A stretch of DNA of 64,000 bases from Rhizobium sp. P32RR-XVIII (lineage in GTDB: Bacteria > Pseudomonadota > Alphaproteobacteria > Rhizobiales > Rhizobiaceae). The translations under genes were made by a program, and so were the position numbers. Shown one piece after another: positions 25,588 through 35,997 of this stretch (its first letter is position 1; each line of letters starts with the position of its first letter). The stretch spans positions 682,001 to 746,000 of the forward strand of contig NZ_JABAIH010000002.1 of the NCBI RefSeq assembly GCF_012641395.1. Direction: 5' to 3'. A model generated the notes under the pieces. It ran no database searches and was not told the DNA's origin. It saw only the letters and a program-made list of their open reading frames with translations.

Positions 25588-26844
25588 ATGACTATTACAC
25601 GACAGGACGTAGAGCGCGCTGAAGAAGCGTTGCGCGGCCTCTTTCCCGCGACACCGCTGCAGCTCAATGACCATCTTTCGGCGCGCTATGGCGCTGAAAT
25701 CTGGCTGAAGCGGGAAGACCTTTCGCCGGTCCGTTCCTACAAGATTCGCGGCGCCTTCAACTTCTTTCGCAAGGCGATTGCACAAGGCGGCGGCGAGCGC
25801 GTCTTCGTCTGCGCTTCGGCGGGCAATCATGCGCAGGGCTTTGCCTATGTCTGCCGCCACTTCGGGGTGCAGGGCGTTGTCTACATGCCGGTGACCACAC
25901 CGCAGCAGAAGATCGACAAGACCCGCATCTTCGGCGCGGAGTTCATCACCATCAAACTCTATGGCGACTTCTTCGATCAGTGCTACCAGGCGGCGCGCGA
26001 CCATGCGGAAGCTGCCGGAGGCGTCATGGTGCCGCCGTTCGACCATGAGGACATCATCGAGGGACAGGCGACGGTCGCCGCCGAGATCATGCAGCTGCTG
26101 CCGGAGGGCAGGGTGCCCGACATGCTGATCATGCCGGTTGGCGGCGGCGGACTTGCCGCAGGAATCACGGGCTATCTTGCTGGCTCGCTGCCGAAATCCG
26201 CATTCGTGTTTACCGAGCCGGCGGGCGCGCCAAGTTTCAGGCGGAGCATCGAGGCGGGCGAGGTGGTCACCCTTCAGAAAGTCGACAATTTTGTCGATGG
26301 CGCAGCCGTCGGCCGAATCGGAGACCTTAATTTCGCAGCGCTCAGGGACTTTTCCCCGGAACAGGTCATGCTGATGCCGGAAAATGCCATCTGCGTGACG
26401 ATTTCGGAAATGCTGAATGTCGAAGGCGTCGTGCTGGAGCCTGCAGGGGCGCTGTCGCTGACCGCGCTTGCCGCGATGGACCCGCAGACCGTCCGCGGCA
26501 AGACCATCGTTGCCATCGTCTCCGGCGGCAATTTCGACTTCGAGCGGCTGCCTGATGTCAAGGAGCGCGCCATGCGCTACGCCGGCCTGAAGAAATATTT
26601 CATCCTGCGGATGCCTCAGCGTCCGGGCGCACTTCGCGATTTCCTCAATCTGTTGGGTCCGGACGACGATATCGCCCGGTTCGAATATCTCAAGAAGACG
26701 GCGCGCAACTTCGGTTCGGTCCTGATCGGTATCGAAACCACGGCACCGGAGAACTTCGCGACGCTGATTGCGAATTTTGAAAAGGCCGGCCTGGGCTTCG
26801 AGGACATCACCGAGAACGAGATCCTCGCCAACCTCATCATTTGA
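25588..26844 (+). CDS. ilvA: Threonine ammonia-lyase (threonine dehydratase), biosynthetic type
   Basis: A 418-residue PLP enzyme that deaminates threonine to 2-oxobutanoate, the first step to isoleucine. The PLP lysine is K52 in PVRSYKIRGA; VCASAGNHAQGFAY is the substrate loop and MPVGGGGLAAGI the PLP-phosphate loop. One ACT-like regulatory domain (YFILRMPQRPGALRDFLNLL) fills the last ~90 residues, so this is the short form. ATG 25588 follows AAGGA. Confidence 0.9.
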   Translation: MTITRQDVERAEEALRGLFPATPLQLNDHLSARYGAEIWLKREDLSPVRSYKIRGAFNFFRKAIAQGGGERVFVCASAGNHAQGFAYVCRHFGVQGVVYMPVTTPQQKIDKTRIFGAEFITIKLYGDFFDQCYQAARDHAEAAGGVMVPPFDHEDIIEGQATVAAEIMQLLPEGRVPDMLIMPVGGGGLAAGITGYLAGSLPKSAFVFTEPAGAPSFRRSIEAGEVVTLQKVDNFVDGAAVGRIGDLNFAALRDFSPEQVMLMPENAICVTISEMLNVEGVVLEPAGALSLTALAAMDPQTVRGKTIVAIVSGGNFDFERLPDVKERAMRYAGLKKYFILRMPQRPGALRDFLNLLGPDDDIARFEYLKKTARNFGSVLIGIETTAPENFATLIANFEKAGLGFEDITENEILANLII

Positions 26845-26881
26845 CTTTGCGGGCAGCTGCGGCCCGTGCTAAATGCGATAC

Positions 26882-27205
26882 ATGGCTTCGATCTTTTCCA
26901 GTATTGTCTCGATCTTTTCCGGCGGCAAATCCGCCGAAGACAGCGCGGCGCCTAAGGGCGAACCGCAGCTTTACGGCGATTGCGCCATCTATGCCGAGCC
27001 GCGGAAGGAAGGCAGCCAGTTCCGCCTGGCAGGCCGCATCGAAAAGACGGTCGGCGACGAGGTTCTGGTGCGCAATTTCATCCGCGCCGACGTGTTTTCC
27101 TCTTCAGACGATGCGATCGAGTGCACCGTGCGCAAGGCACAGCAGATCATCGATCAGCACGGCCCGTCGCTTTTTGGCGACGGCGAAAAGGAGCGTCAGG
27201 TTTAG
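26882..27205 (+). CDS. HlyU-family protein
   Basis: A 107-residue protein of the HlyU family: a hydrophobic start (MASIFSSIVSIFSGG), a linker, then YAEPRKEGSQFRLAGRIEKT, RNFIRADVFSSSDDAIECTV and RKAQQIIDQHGPSLFGDGE. In Vibrio the family activates hemolysin genes; the rhizobial members are uncharacterised and lack an obvious DNA-binding helix. I choose the second ATG (26882), three codons in. It lies 37 bp after ilvA and may share its transcript. Confidence 0.8.
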   Translation: MASIFSSIVSIFSGGKSAEDSAAPKGEPQLYGDCAIYAEPRKEGSQFRLAGRIEKTVGDEVLVRNFIRADVFSSSDDAIECTVRKAQQIIDQHGPSLFGDGEKERQV

Positions 27206-27366
27206 CCTGACGCTGAAATGCTCTTCCTCGGAATGCCATCGGCGAGCGGCTGCAACACGGGATGCGCATCGTCCTGATGCACCCCTAATTTCACGACGAC
27301 TGTCGGACCTGACCGTTTTTTAACCCTATCGCGCTATGCAGATCTGGTTGGAGAGTGGAAGGCGTG

Positions 27367-28635
27367 ATGGCAATTCTCAACCTCGGTCTCATTGTCCTGC
27401 AAGCCCTCGGCTATTTCACGCTGATGGTGACCTTGCTGCATTTCCGCCATCGGCTGGGCCTTGGCGTCTTCATGACGGCGCTGGGCGTCATGCACTTTCT
27501 CGAAACGTACCTCGCCGCCGTTTTCTATGTGTCGCTGCCCTTCGGCGTCGCATCGCCGGGATCGTCGGTGTTCTTCGCTGGCAAGTTGATGATGATCCTG
27601 ATGCTTTATCTTCAGGAGGACGCATCGACGGTCCGGCAGCCGATCTACGGGCTGTTCATCGGCAATCTGCTGACGGTGGCGATCGCCTGGATTCTGCAGC
27701 TGCATCAGACCGTCGAAGTTTCGCCCGGCAACGGCGCCGATTTCGCTTTCCTGAACGAAATGGGCTGGCTGATGGTCTGGGGCACGACGCTGCTCTATCT
27801 CGATGCGCTCGGCATCATCCTGCTTTATGAGCGCCTCGGCCGCTGGATCAAACGGAATGTGATTTTTCGTTTCCTGATCTGCGGCCTTGTCTTGCTGACG
27901 TTCGACCAGATCGGCTTCTTCGGCGCCTTGCACCTTTTCCTCGACGTGCCGCTCGCAGCGTTCTGGGGCGGCTGGATCGCGAAGATGTTCGCGATCTTCG
28001 TCTACACCGCACTGTTTGCCGTCTACGAGGTTTATATTCGCCGAAAGGCTATTTCCGGTGCGCCGCGCTCCCTCAGCGACCTGTTCGGCGATCTGACGTT
28101 CCGCGAGCGGTACAATGATCTTCTCGAACGGACGGGCAGGGACATTTTGACGGGCGTTTACGACCGCTCGCGCATGGAGCTGGAAGCACCGGTGATGGTG
28201 CGTGAAGCGTTGCGTCAGGGGCACTTCGTAACCGTCATCATCATCGACGCCGACCATTTCAAGGACGTCAACGATAACTTCGGTCACCTGCAGGGTGACG
28301 AGGTGCTCAAGGCAATCACGTCCCGGCTTGGAACGATCCTGCGTTCTGCAGACAGGGTGTTCCGCTTCGGCGGTGAAGAATTCGTCGCGATCTGCCCGGC
28401 TACGAGCCACCAAGAGGGGCTGCTGGTCGCCGAACGCCTCAGATGGGCAATCGCGACGAGCGTCAGGACGCCGGACGCGCAGTCCGTCACTGTCAGCATC
28501 GGCGTTGCAACGGCGGACGAGGATGGCGTGAGCTTTACCACCGTTCTCTCCGCGGCGGATGAACGGCTCTATCAGGCAAAGAAGAGCGGCCGCAACTGCG
28601 TTGTCGGCCGCTCGGGTCTCGTCAAGGTCGGCTGA
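27367..28635 (+). CDS. Membrane-bound diguanylate cyclase (GGDEF)
   Basis: A 422-residue protein with about seven N-terminal membrane helices (LGLIVLQALGYFTLMVTLLH onward) and a C-terminal GGDEF domain that makes cyclic di-GMP. The active-site loop reads RFGGEEF at about 333-339, an active variant. The product-inhibition site RSAD sits five residues before it, so feedback control is probably intact. Metal-binding aspartate region: IIIDADHFKDVNDNFGHLQG. ATG 27367 follows GGAAGG; a GTG four codons upstream is possible. No sensory ligand is evident. Confidence 0.9.
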   Translation: MAILNLGLIVLQALGYFTLMVTLLHFRHRLGLGVFMTALGVMHFLETYLAAVFYVSLPFGVASPGSSVFFAGKLMMILMLYLQEDASTVRQPIYGLFIGNLLTVAIAWILQLHQTVEVSPGNGADFAFLNEMGWLMVWGTTLLYLDALGIILLYERLGRWIKRNVIFRFLICGLVLLTFDQIGFFGALHLFLDVPLAAFWGGWIAKMFAIFVYTALFAVYEVYIRRKAISGAPRSLSDLFGDLTFRERYNDLLERTGRDILTGVYDRSRMELEAPVMVREALRQGHFVTVIIIDADHFKDVNDNFGHLQGDEVLKAITSRLGTILRSADRVFRFGGEEFVAICPATSHQEGLLVAERLRWAIATSVRTPDAQSVTVSIGVATADEDGVSFTTVLSAADERLYQAKKSGRNCVVGRSGLVKVG

Positions 28636-28638
28636 GGT

Positions 28639-29415
28639 TTACGCTGCGCGGAATATCTTTGCGCCGGATGGCGCGCTCGTCGCCCCGCCGTCGACTGTGA
28701 TCTCGATCCCGGTAACGTTCGATGAATCGTCCGAGGCAAAGTAGAGCGCTGCCTTGGCGATCTCCTCGGCTTCGCTCATGCGGCCGAGCGCGCTCATGCC
28801 ACCGATGCGTTCTTCCAGTGCTGCGGCTGCATCCGGCGTCTGCGAATAAGGAGCCCAGATGGGCGTCTTCGTGCCGCCCGGGGTCACCTGGTTGACGCGA
28901 ATGCCGCGGGGCGCGAGCTCGGATGCCATGTTGCGCGTCATGGAACGGACCGCACCCTTGGTCGCAGCATAGGCCGACCAGCCCGGCATGCCGAGAACCG
29001 CATGCACTGAGCCGTTGAGGATCACCGAGGCGCCGTCGTTCAGATGCGGCAGCGCCGATTGAACCGTGAAGAACACGGCCGTCAGATTGGTGCTGATAAT
29101 GCGCTCGAACTGCTCAAGTGATGTCTGACCGAGCGGCGTTGCGCCGCCGATGCCGGCATTGGCGAAAAGGATGTCGAACCTGCCGAACTCTGCTGCCGCT
29201 TCCGCGAAGGCCCTTTCGGTGGCCGCGACGTCGGTGACATCGACCTTCAGCGCCAGCACGCCTTCACCCAGCGTTTTCTGCGCGGCGGCGAGCGTTTCCG
29301 GATTGCGCCCGGTGATGATGACTTTCGCACCTTCGGCCAGAAACACCTTGGCTGTTGCAAGGCCGATGCCGCTATTGCCGCCGGTGATCAGGGCGACTTT
29401 GTTCTTGAGACGCAT
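28639..29415 (-). CDS. Short-chain dehydrogenase/reductase
   Basis: A 258-residue classical SDR. TGGNSGIG (about 11-18) binds the cofactor; NAGIGG, a catalytic serine in ILNGSVHAV and YAATK supply the rest of the active site. The ARNP-type segment TGRNPETLAAAQ suggests NADP preference. It is divergent from a TetR repressor whose candidate operator lies over its promoter. Substrate unknown. Start ATG 29415 follows GAGGAGCC. Confidence 0.9.
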   Translation of the reverse strand: MRLKNKVALITGGNSGIGLATAKVFLAEGAKVIITGRNPETLAAAQKTLGEGVLALKVDVTDVAATERAFAEAAAEFGRFDILFANAGIGGATPLGQTSLEQFERIISTNLTAVFFTVQSALPHLNDGASVILNGSVHAVLGMPGWSAYAATKGAVRSMTRNMASELAPRGIRVNQVTPGGTKTPIWAPYSQTPDAAAALEERIGGMSALGRMSEAEEIAKAALYFASDDSSNVTGIEITVDGGATSAPSGAKIFRAA

Positions 29416-29444
29416 GGGATGGCTCCTCTTGGAAGTGAACGCAA

Positions 29445-29494
29445 TCTGGATTATGGTTGAAATCCATGCTGGAGGATTATGCTTATAATCCAGA
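29445..29494. promoter_or_regulatory. TetR operator region overlapping the SDR promoter
   Basis: TCTGGATTAT (29445-29454) and ATAATCCAGA (29485-29494) are exact inverted repeats, and a further GGATTAT at 29474 makes an 18-bp palindrome GGATTATGCTTATAATCC (29474-29491). On the minus strand TTGACT, 17 bp, TAATCC could be the SDR promoter, which the palindrome covers. Confidence 0.6.
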
Positions 29495-29524
29495 TAAGTC
29501 AAGAGGCATTGCCGGGAGTATCCT

Positions 29525-30109
29525 ATGGGCCATTCACAACTCGAAAAGCAGAAGACGCACGAGCGGATCGTCGAGATCGCGTCCCGCCGCTTGCGCGAGA
29601 AGGGTCTGGAGGGCATCGGAGTGGCCGACATCATGAAGGAAGCCGGGCTGACGGTCGGCGGCTTCTATAAACACTTCGAGTCCCGCGATCAGCTTGTCGC
29701 CGAGGCGATGCAACTGGCCTTCGGTTCATGGGAGGCAAATGTCAGGGCGCAGGGCAAGGAGCCGAAAGACATTCCGCTTAGCGCGTATGCGGCGACCTAT
29801 ATGAGCAAGGGCCACCTCGGCGGTGTAGGGGAAGGCTGCCCCTTTGCTGCGTTGACTGCCGATCTTGCCCGCTCCGGTGAAGAGTGCCGCACGCTCGCGA
29901 CGGAGCAGATGAGGATCAATCTGGGCAAGATGACCGAAAGGATCGCCGGGGAGGCCGGACCGGACGCCGAAGCGCGCCGCAAGGCGATCATTGTCACTTC
30001 GGTCATGGCAGGCGCGGTCGGGCTCGCCCGAATCGCCAGTGACGAGGCTTTCGCTTCCGAAATCCTCGAAACCGTCGAAGCCTTCGTCAACGAGTTCGCA
30101 GGCAAATGA
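29525..30109 (+). CDS. TetR/AcrR-family transcriptional regulator
   Basis: A 194-residue repressor. The helix-turn-helix occupies about residues 25-50: GIGVADIMKEAGLTVGGFYK then HFESRDQLVAEAM. The C-terminal ligand domain has GCPFAALTADLARSGEECR, typical of the TetR_C subgroup that controls neighbouring reductases. It is divergent from the SDR, and the inverted repeats between them suggest that it represses both. Ligand unknown. Confidence 0.92.
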   Translation: MGHSQLEKQKTHERIVEIASRRLREKGLEGIGVADIMKEAGLTVGGFYKHFESRDQLVAEAMQLAFGSWEANVRAQGKEPKDIPLSAYAATYMSKGHLGGVGEGCPFAALTADLARSGEECRTLATEQMRINLGKMTERIAGEAGPDAEARRKAIIVTSVMAGAVGLARIASDEAFASEILETVEAFVNEFAGK

Positions 30110-30138
30110 AAACGGCCGGCGAGGGGCCGGCCGTTTTT
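30109..30138 (+). terminator. Terminator between tetR and azoR (bidirectional)
   Basis: AAAACGGCCGGC (30109-30120) pairs with GCCGGCCGTTTT (30126-30137) around a 5-nt loop, followed by T. It overlaps the last base of the tetR stop and can serve both converging genes. Confidence 0.85.
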
Positions 30139-30162
30139 GAAGCGGGTTGAAGCTTCTTGCTG

Positions 30163-30777
30163 TTAAGCTGCGAGAGCGAGCTCTTCGGCGCGGGCCTTGG
30201 CGGCACCGATCGCCTTTTCGGCAGCTTCAGGACCAAAGGCGAGGCCTTCGACATAGATCGTCTCGATATCGGTGATGCCGAGGAAGCCGAGCACCGACTT
30301 CAGGTAAGGCACGGCATGGTTCATGCCGGCGGCAGGACCCTGCGAATAGACGCCGCCGGAGGCGAGAACGACATAGACCTTCTTGCCGGTTGCGAGGCCA
30401 ACCGGACCGCTTTCGGTGTACTTGAAGGTGCGGCCGGCGCGGGCGACATTGTCGATCCAGGTCTTCAGCGACGAATAGATGTTGAAGTTGATGAGGCCCG
30501 TGCCGATCACGACCGTGTCAGCGGCGAGCAGTTCGTCGACCAGCGCATCGGAGGTTTTGACGGCTTCGGCTTCCTGTGCGGTGCGCTGATCGGCTGGCTT
30601 GCGGATGGCGGCGGTGAAGAGATCGTCGATATGCGGCAGCGGATTGGCAGCGAGGTCGCGGCGAACGATGGCGCTGCCGGACTTCTGGCTCTGAAGCTTG
30701 GCGACCAGGTCGGTGGCAATCGTGGTCGAAAGCGATTCAGCGCGCGGGCTGGAGGTCAGAAGAAGGATGGAAGACAT
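30163..30777 (-). CDS. azoR: FMN-dependent NADH-azoreductase
   Basis: A 204-residue flavodoxin-fold enzyme that reduces azo dyes and quinones with NADH. It opens ILLLTSSPRAESLSTTIATD, the FMN phosphate loop, and has VIGTGLINFNIYSSLKTWID and KKVYVVLASGGVYSQGPAAG, both AzoR hallmarks. Divergent from a LysR regulator that probably controls it. Normal length. Confidence 0.93.
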   Translation of the reverse strand: MSSILLLTSSPRAESLSTTIATDLVAKLQSQKSGSAIVRRDLAANPLPHIDDLFTAAIRKPADQRTAQEAEAVKTSDALVDELLAADTVVIGTGLINFNIYSSLKTWIDNVARAGRTFKYTESGPVGLATGKKVYVVLASGGVYSQGPAAGMNHAVPYLKSVLGFLGITDIETIYVEGLAFGPEAAEKAIGAAKARAEELALAA

Positions 30778-30885
30778 GGTCAAATTTCCTTTTCGAATTA
30801 CGTTTGGCCGCCTTTTCAGGGAGGTCGGCGGCTGCTTCGAGAAGGAAAATAAGTCTGGCCTGCTATCGAAAAAACTGGGATAATG

Positions 30886-30902
30886 TCGATCGAAATCATC
30901 GA
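30886..30902. promoter_or_regulatory. LysR-type binding-site candidate
   Basis: TCGAT (30886-30890) and ATCGA (30898-30902) form an inverted repeat just upstream of the LysR start in the azoR-lysR intergenic region. It fits the spaced-dyad shape of LysR sites. Confidence 0.35.
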
Positions 30903-30914
30903 TGGATTGGATAT

Positions 30915-31883
30915 ATGCTCCCGAACCCAACCCTGGACCAACTACAGGTGTTTTTGACCGTCGCCGAAACCGGCAGCTTCTCCGCAGCGTCCCGCGTCTT
31001 GAACCGGGCGCAGTCGGTCATCAGCTATACAATCGCCAATCTCGAGGCGCAGCTCGAGATGCCGCTCTTCGAGCGGTCGGGTGCGCGCCAGCCGAAACTG
31101 ACGGCTGCGGGCAAGGCGATGCTCGAGGATGCACGCCGACTGATGACTGACCTGCAGGTGATGCGCGCCCGCGTGAAAAGCCTGAAGGATGGGCTGGAGG
31201 CGGAGGTTTCCGTCGCAATCAGCGTCATGGTCCCGTCGTCGGCGACGGTGGAGGTTCTGCGCGAGTTCCAAGAGAAGTTTCCCTCCGTTGCGCTCAACCT
31301 TGCGGTTGGCGAACTCGGCATGGTCATGGACTCCGTTCTGAGCGGCAAGGCGACGATTGGCATCGGTGGAGCTGTTCTGAAGCAGGATGATTCGATCCAT
31401 ATGGAAAAGATTGGTCATTCCTTCATGCTGCCCGTGGCTTCACGCGACCATCCTTTGGCGCGGATCGACCGGCCGCTCACGCTAGGCGATGTGCGCGAAG
31501 AGGTGCAGCTCGTCGTCACCGACGCGTCCGGGCTGACGACGGGCCGGGACTTCAACGTTCTTTCCTATAAGACGTGGCGCCTCAGCGACATTTCGACCAA
31601 GCACGCGTTGATCCGGGGCGGCTTGGGATGGGGCGGTCTGCCTGCGTCGATAATCCGCGACGACCTCGCGAACGGCACGCTCGTTCACCTCGACCTTCAA
31701 GCCTATGAACAGGGCGAGTATCCAATTTACGCCATGCGGCGCCTTGCCAATCCGCCCGGACCGGCAACCGCATGGATAATCGGCGCGTTCGAAGCGCGGC
31801 TCTCGCGGTGCCCCACGCATGCGGATTTCAAGGCATTTCTGAACGAAATCCGGTCACCCGAAATCCCGCTTGCGGCGGAGTAG
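30915..31883 (+). CDS. LysR-family transcriptional regulator
   Basis: A 322-residue LysR protein. The N-terminal winged helix reads LDQLQVFLTVAETGSFSAAS and LNRAQSVISYTIANLEAQLE; the sensor domain begins at EVSVAISVMVPSSATVEVL. It is divergent from azoR, the usual layout in which a LysR protein activates the reductase in response to a quinone or electrophile. I start at ATG 30915, where conservation begins. Confidence 0.92.
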   Translation: MLPNPTLDQLQVFLTVAETGSFSAASRVLNRAQSVISYTIANLEAQLEMPLFERSGARQPKLTAAGKAMLEDARRLMTDLQVMRARVKSLKDGLEAEVSVAISVMVPSSATVEVLREFQEKFPSVALNLAVGELGMVMDSVLSGKATIGIGGAVLKQDDSIHMEKIGHSFMLPVASRDHPLARIDRPLTLGDVREEVQLVVTDASGLTTGRDFNVLSYKTWRLSDISTKHALIRGGLGWGGLPASIIRDDLANGTLVHLDLQAYEQGEYPIYAMRRLANPPGPATAWIIGAFEARLSRCPTHADFKAFLNEIRSPEIPLAAE

Positions 31884-31918
31884 GCGAGGCTCCGCAGCCT
31901 CGCCGGTTCACGCCAGCT

Positions 31919-33908
<1,990 letters not shown>

Positions 33909-33996
33909 GGGAACTCCTTTGAAAACCAGGCATCAGCTGCGCTGAGGCGAGACTAGGGTGATTTCCAAAGGAGTAAACCCTGAAAATAACAGGGCT

Positions 33997-34329
33997 TTAG
34001 CGCGTCAGGACCGGCCTCACTTCCTTGTGGAAGAACCGGAAATAGGAGGAGACCTGCGCGCGGGCATTGGAGTTCGGATCGAACTGGATGCCGAGGCGGC
34101 CGTTGTGGCTCCAGCGGATGATGCCATGGAGCGTCCCCAGGTCCTCCGCAAGGATCTGTACGCGGCTGCCGGATGCCGCGTGGATCGGCGATCTGATTTC
34201 GACCGCCATGCCGGTGACAGACATGTCAAGAATACGGGCGTCCACTTCCTTGTTGAGGTAGCGGACCTTCCCGAATACGCGGCAATATTTGCGTTCAGCC
34301 TTACGCGTAATGATATTCAAATTTCGCAT
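33997..34329 (-). CDS. PilZ-domain protein
   Basis: A 110-residue single PilZ domain, a cyclic di-GMP receptor fold. The family's second motif is seen as DARILDMSVTGMAVEI (D/NxSxxG), and RKAERKYCRVFGKVRYL supplies basic residues in place of a clear RxxxR. It ends GRLGIQFDPNSNARAQVSSY. As an isolated PilZ it could regulate motility or polysaccharide production; the window also holds a diguanylate cyclase at 27367, but no direct link is evident. Confidence 0.78.
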   Translation of the reverse strand: MRNLNIITRKAERKYCRVFGKVRYLNKEVDARILDMSVTGMAVEIRSPIHAASGSRVQILAEDLGTLHGIIRWSHNGRLGIQFDPNSNARAQVSSYFRFFHKEVRPVLTR

Positions 34330-34409
34330 GATGCTGCTGCTCCCAATTGAAATTTATAAGCCTAGGTTATCGCGAAAAGATTGAAAATGTTTTTACAGCA
34401 ATTGCTAAA

Positions 34410-35306
34410 CTATGAGCTGGCTTCGATCTTCTGATTCCGCGCCCGGCGGGCGACTACGTGCTCGCGCCAGATCGTGAAGATGCCGGCTGCGACGACGATC
34501 ACCGAGCCCACGATCATGTTGAATGTCAGTGTTTCGCTATAGATCGTAACGCCGATGATGCAGGCATAGACAAGCTGCAGATAGGTGAGCGGCTGAACGG
34601 CTGAGGCGTCGAGCATGTCATAGGCGCGGATCAGGAAGTAATGGCTGGAGATGCCGGTCATGCAGAGAAGCGCCATCCACCCCCAGTCGCCGGCCGACAT
34701 CCATGTCCAATAGAAAGGCCCGATGAGCGTCATCGTAATGCCGCCGGCGACGCCGGTGTAGAAAAAGCTGGTCATGGCGGAATCATCGCGGCTGACGAGG
34801 CGGGTGGCGAGAACGTAGAAGGCGAAAAGGAAGCAGCCGAAGATAGGAAGCAACAGCTTCGGATCGAGGAAGCCGCTTTCCGGCTTCAGGATCAGAAGCA
34901 CGCCTGCGAGCCCCGCACAGATTGCCGTCCAGCGGCGCCAACCGACGCGTTCGCCGAGCAGTGGCATGGAGAGCAGGGCGATCAGAATGGGTGTGCCGGC
35001 AAAGATTGCCTGTGAATGGGCGAGGCCGACGGTCGCGAAACTGCTGATTGCCACGACGACCTGCGCGGCAAGCACCACGCCACGGAAGACCTGGAGAATG
35101 GGCCGTTTTGTGCGTGCTGTCGCTTTGAACCCGCCACGCATTCTGGAAGCGAGCAGAATCGTGAAAAGCGCAAAGGCCCAATAGCGGATCATCGTCACAA
35201 AAACGGGAGGGTAGACGCTCGCCAGATGCTTTGAGATGCCATCTTGCAGGGAAAAGATGGTGATCGCCAGGAGGACGAAAATATAGCCTTGGGTCTTGGA
35301 TTTCAT
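34410..35306 (-). CDS. DMT-superfamily transporter (EamA)
   Basis: A 298-residue inner-membrane protein with ten hydrophobic helices in two EamA repeats. The first starts YIFVLLAITIFSLQDGISKH; LGERVGWRRWTAICAGLAGV closes the first repeat, and PLTYLQLVYACIIGVTIYSE lies in the second. It is probably a metabolite exporter; the substrate is not predictable from sequence. Confidence 0.88.
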   Translation of the reverse strand: MKSKTQGYIFVLLAITIFSLQDGISKHLASVYPPVFVTMIRYWAFALFTILLASRMRGGFKATARTKRPILQVFRGVVLAAQVVVAISSFATVGLAHSQAIFAGTPILIALLSMPLLGERVGWRRWTAICAGLAGVLLILKPESGFLDPKLLLPIFGCFLFAFYVLATRLVSRDDSAMTSFFYTGVAGGITMTLIGPFYWTWMSAGDWGWMALLCMTGISSHYFLIRAYDMLDASAVQPLTYLQLVYACIIGVTIYSETLTFNMIVGSVIVVAAGIFTIWREHVVARRARNQKIEASS

Positions 35307-35378
35307 GTCTTGCCGTGAGGCGGGAACGGCCCGCGTTCGATCGAACCTAGGTCAGGTTTCCGACTGCATTGCAAGGCC

Positions 35379-35840
35379 CTAAAGGCCGACATTCGGCCTA
35401 TCGATGATTTCCCGAAGCGCGAAGCTGGAATTGATCTTCACGACGTGGGGCAGGGCCGAGAGCCAGTCGCGGTGGATGCGCTCATAGTCTTCGAGATCGC
35501 GGGCCGCAACGCGCAGAATATAGTCATACTCGCCGGACATCAGATAGCAGACGAGCACGTTCGGGCAGCGCTTCACCGCCGCCTCGAACTCCGCAAGCGT
35601 CTTTGCGAACTGGCCGGACAGCGAGATATGCACGATGGCGATCATCTTGTATTCGAGCGCCTTGTGCGAAAGGCGCGCATGGTAGCCGGCGATGACGCCG
35701 CTTTTCTCGAGAATGTCGAGGCGTCTGGAGCAGGCGGAAGCCGAGAGGCCCACTTTCGCCGCAAGGTCGGCATTGCTGATCCGGGCGCTTGCTTGGAGCG
35801 CCTTGAGAATCGCACGATCGATAGCATCGAGTTCCTGCAT
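35379..35840 (-). CDS. Lrp/AsnC-family regulator, probable alanine dehydrogenase activator
   Basis: A 153-residue Lrp-type regulator: winged helix with LDAIDRAILKALQASARISN and AAKVGLSASACSRRLDILEK, then a RAM ligand domain with KRCPNVLVCYLMSGEYDYIL. It is divergent from alanine dehydrogenase, matching the AldR-ald arrangement of other bacteria, where alanine is the co-effector. Start is ATG 35840; upstream in-frame codons are not conserved-looking. Confidence 0.9.
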   Translation of the reverse strand: MQELDAIDRAILKALQASARISNADLAAKVGLSASACSRRLDILEKSGVIAGYHARLSHKALEYKMIAIVHISLSGQFAKTLAEFEAAVKRCPNVLVCYLMSGEYDYILRVAARDLEDYERIHRDWLSALPHVVKINSSFALREIIDRPNVGL

Positions 35841-35898
35841 TCGAAAAACCTTCGGAAAATAAGCGACTGACGCAATAATCTTCGAAAACGGCCCGCGC

Positions 35899-35915
35899 TG
35901 CAAATACTCTTTGCA
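35899..35915. promoter_or_regulatory. Lrp-type palindrome between regulator and ald
   Basis: TGCAAA (35899-35904) and TTTGCA (35910-35915) are perfect inverted repeats with a 5-bp spacer, about 85 bp upstream of ald and 60 bp from the regulator start. AT-rich flanks (TTCGAAAA repeated at 35841 and 35881) fit additional contact sites. Confidence 0.5.
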
Positions 35916-35997
35916 AGGACATTTTGTTCGTTCGGTGTTTTGATTTGTCCGTTGATAACGCTCCGCCCAAGCGGACATACAAGGAGAGGAACGCTCA

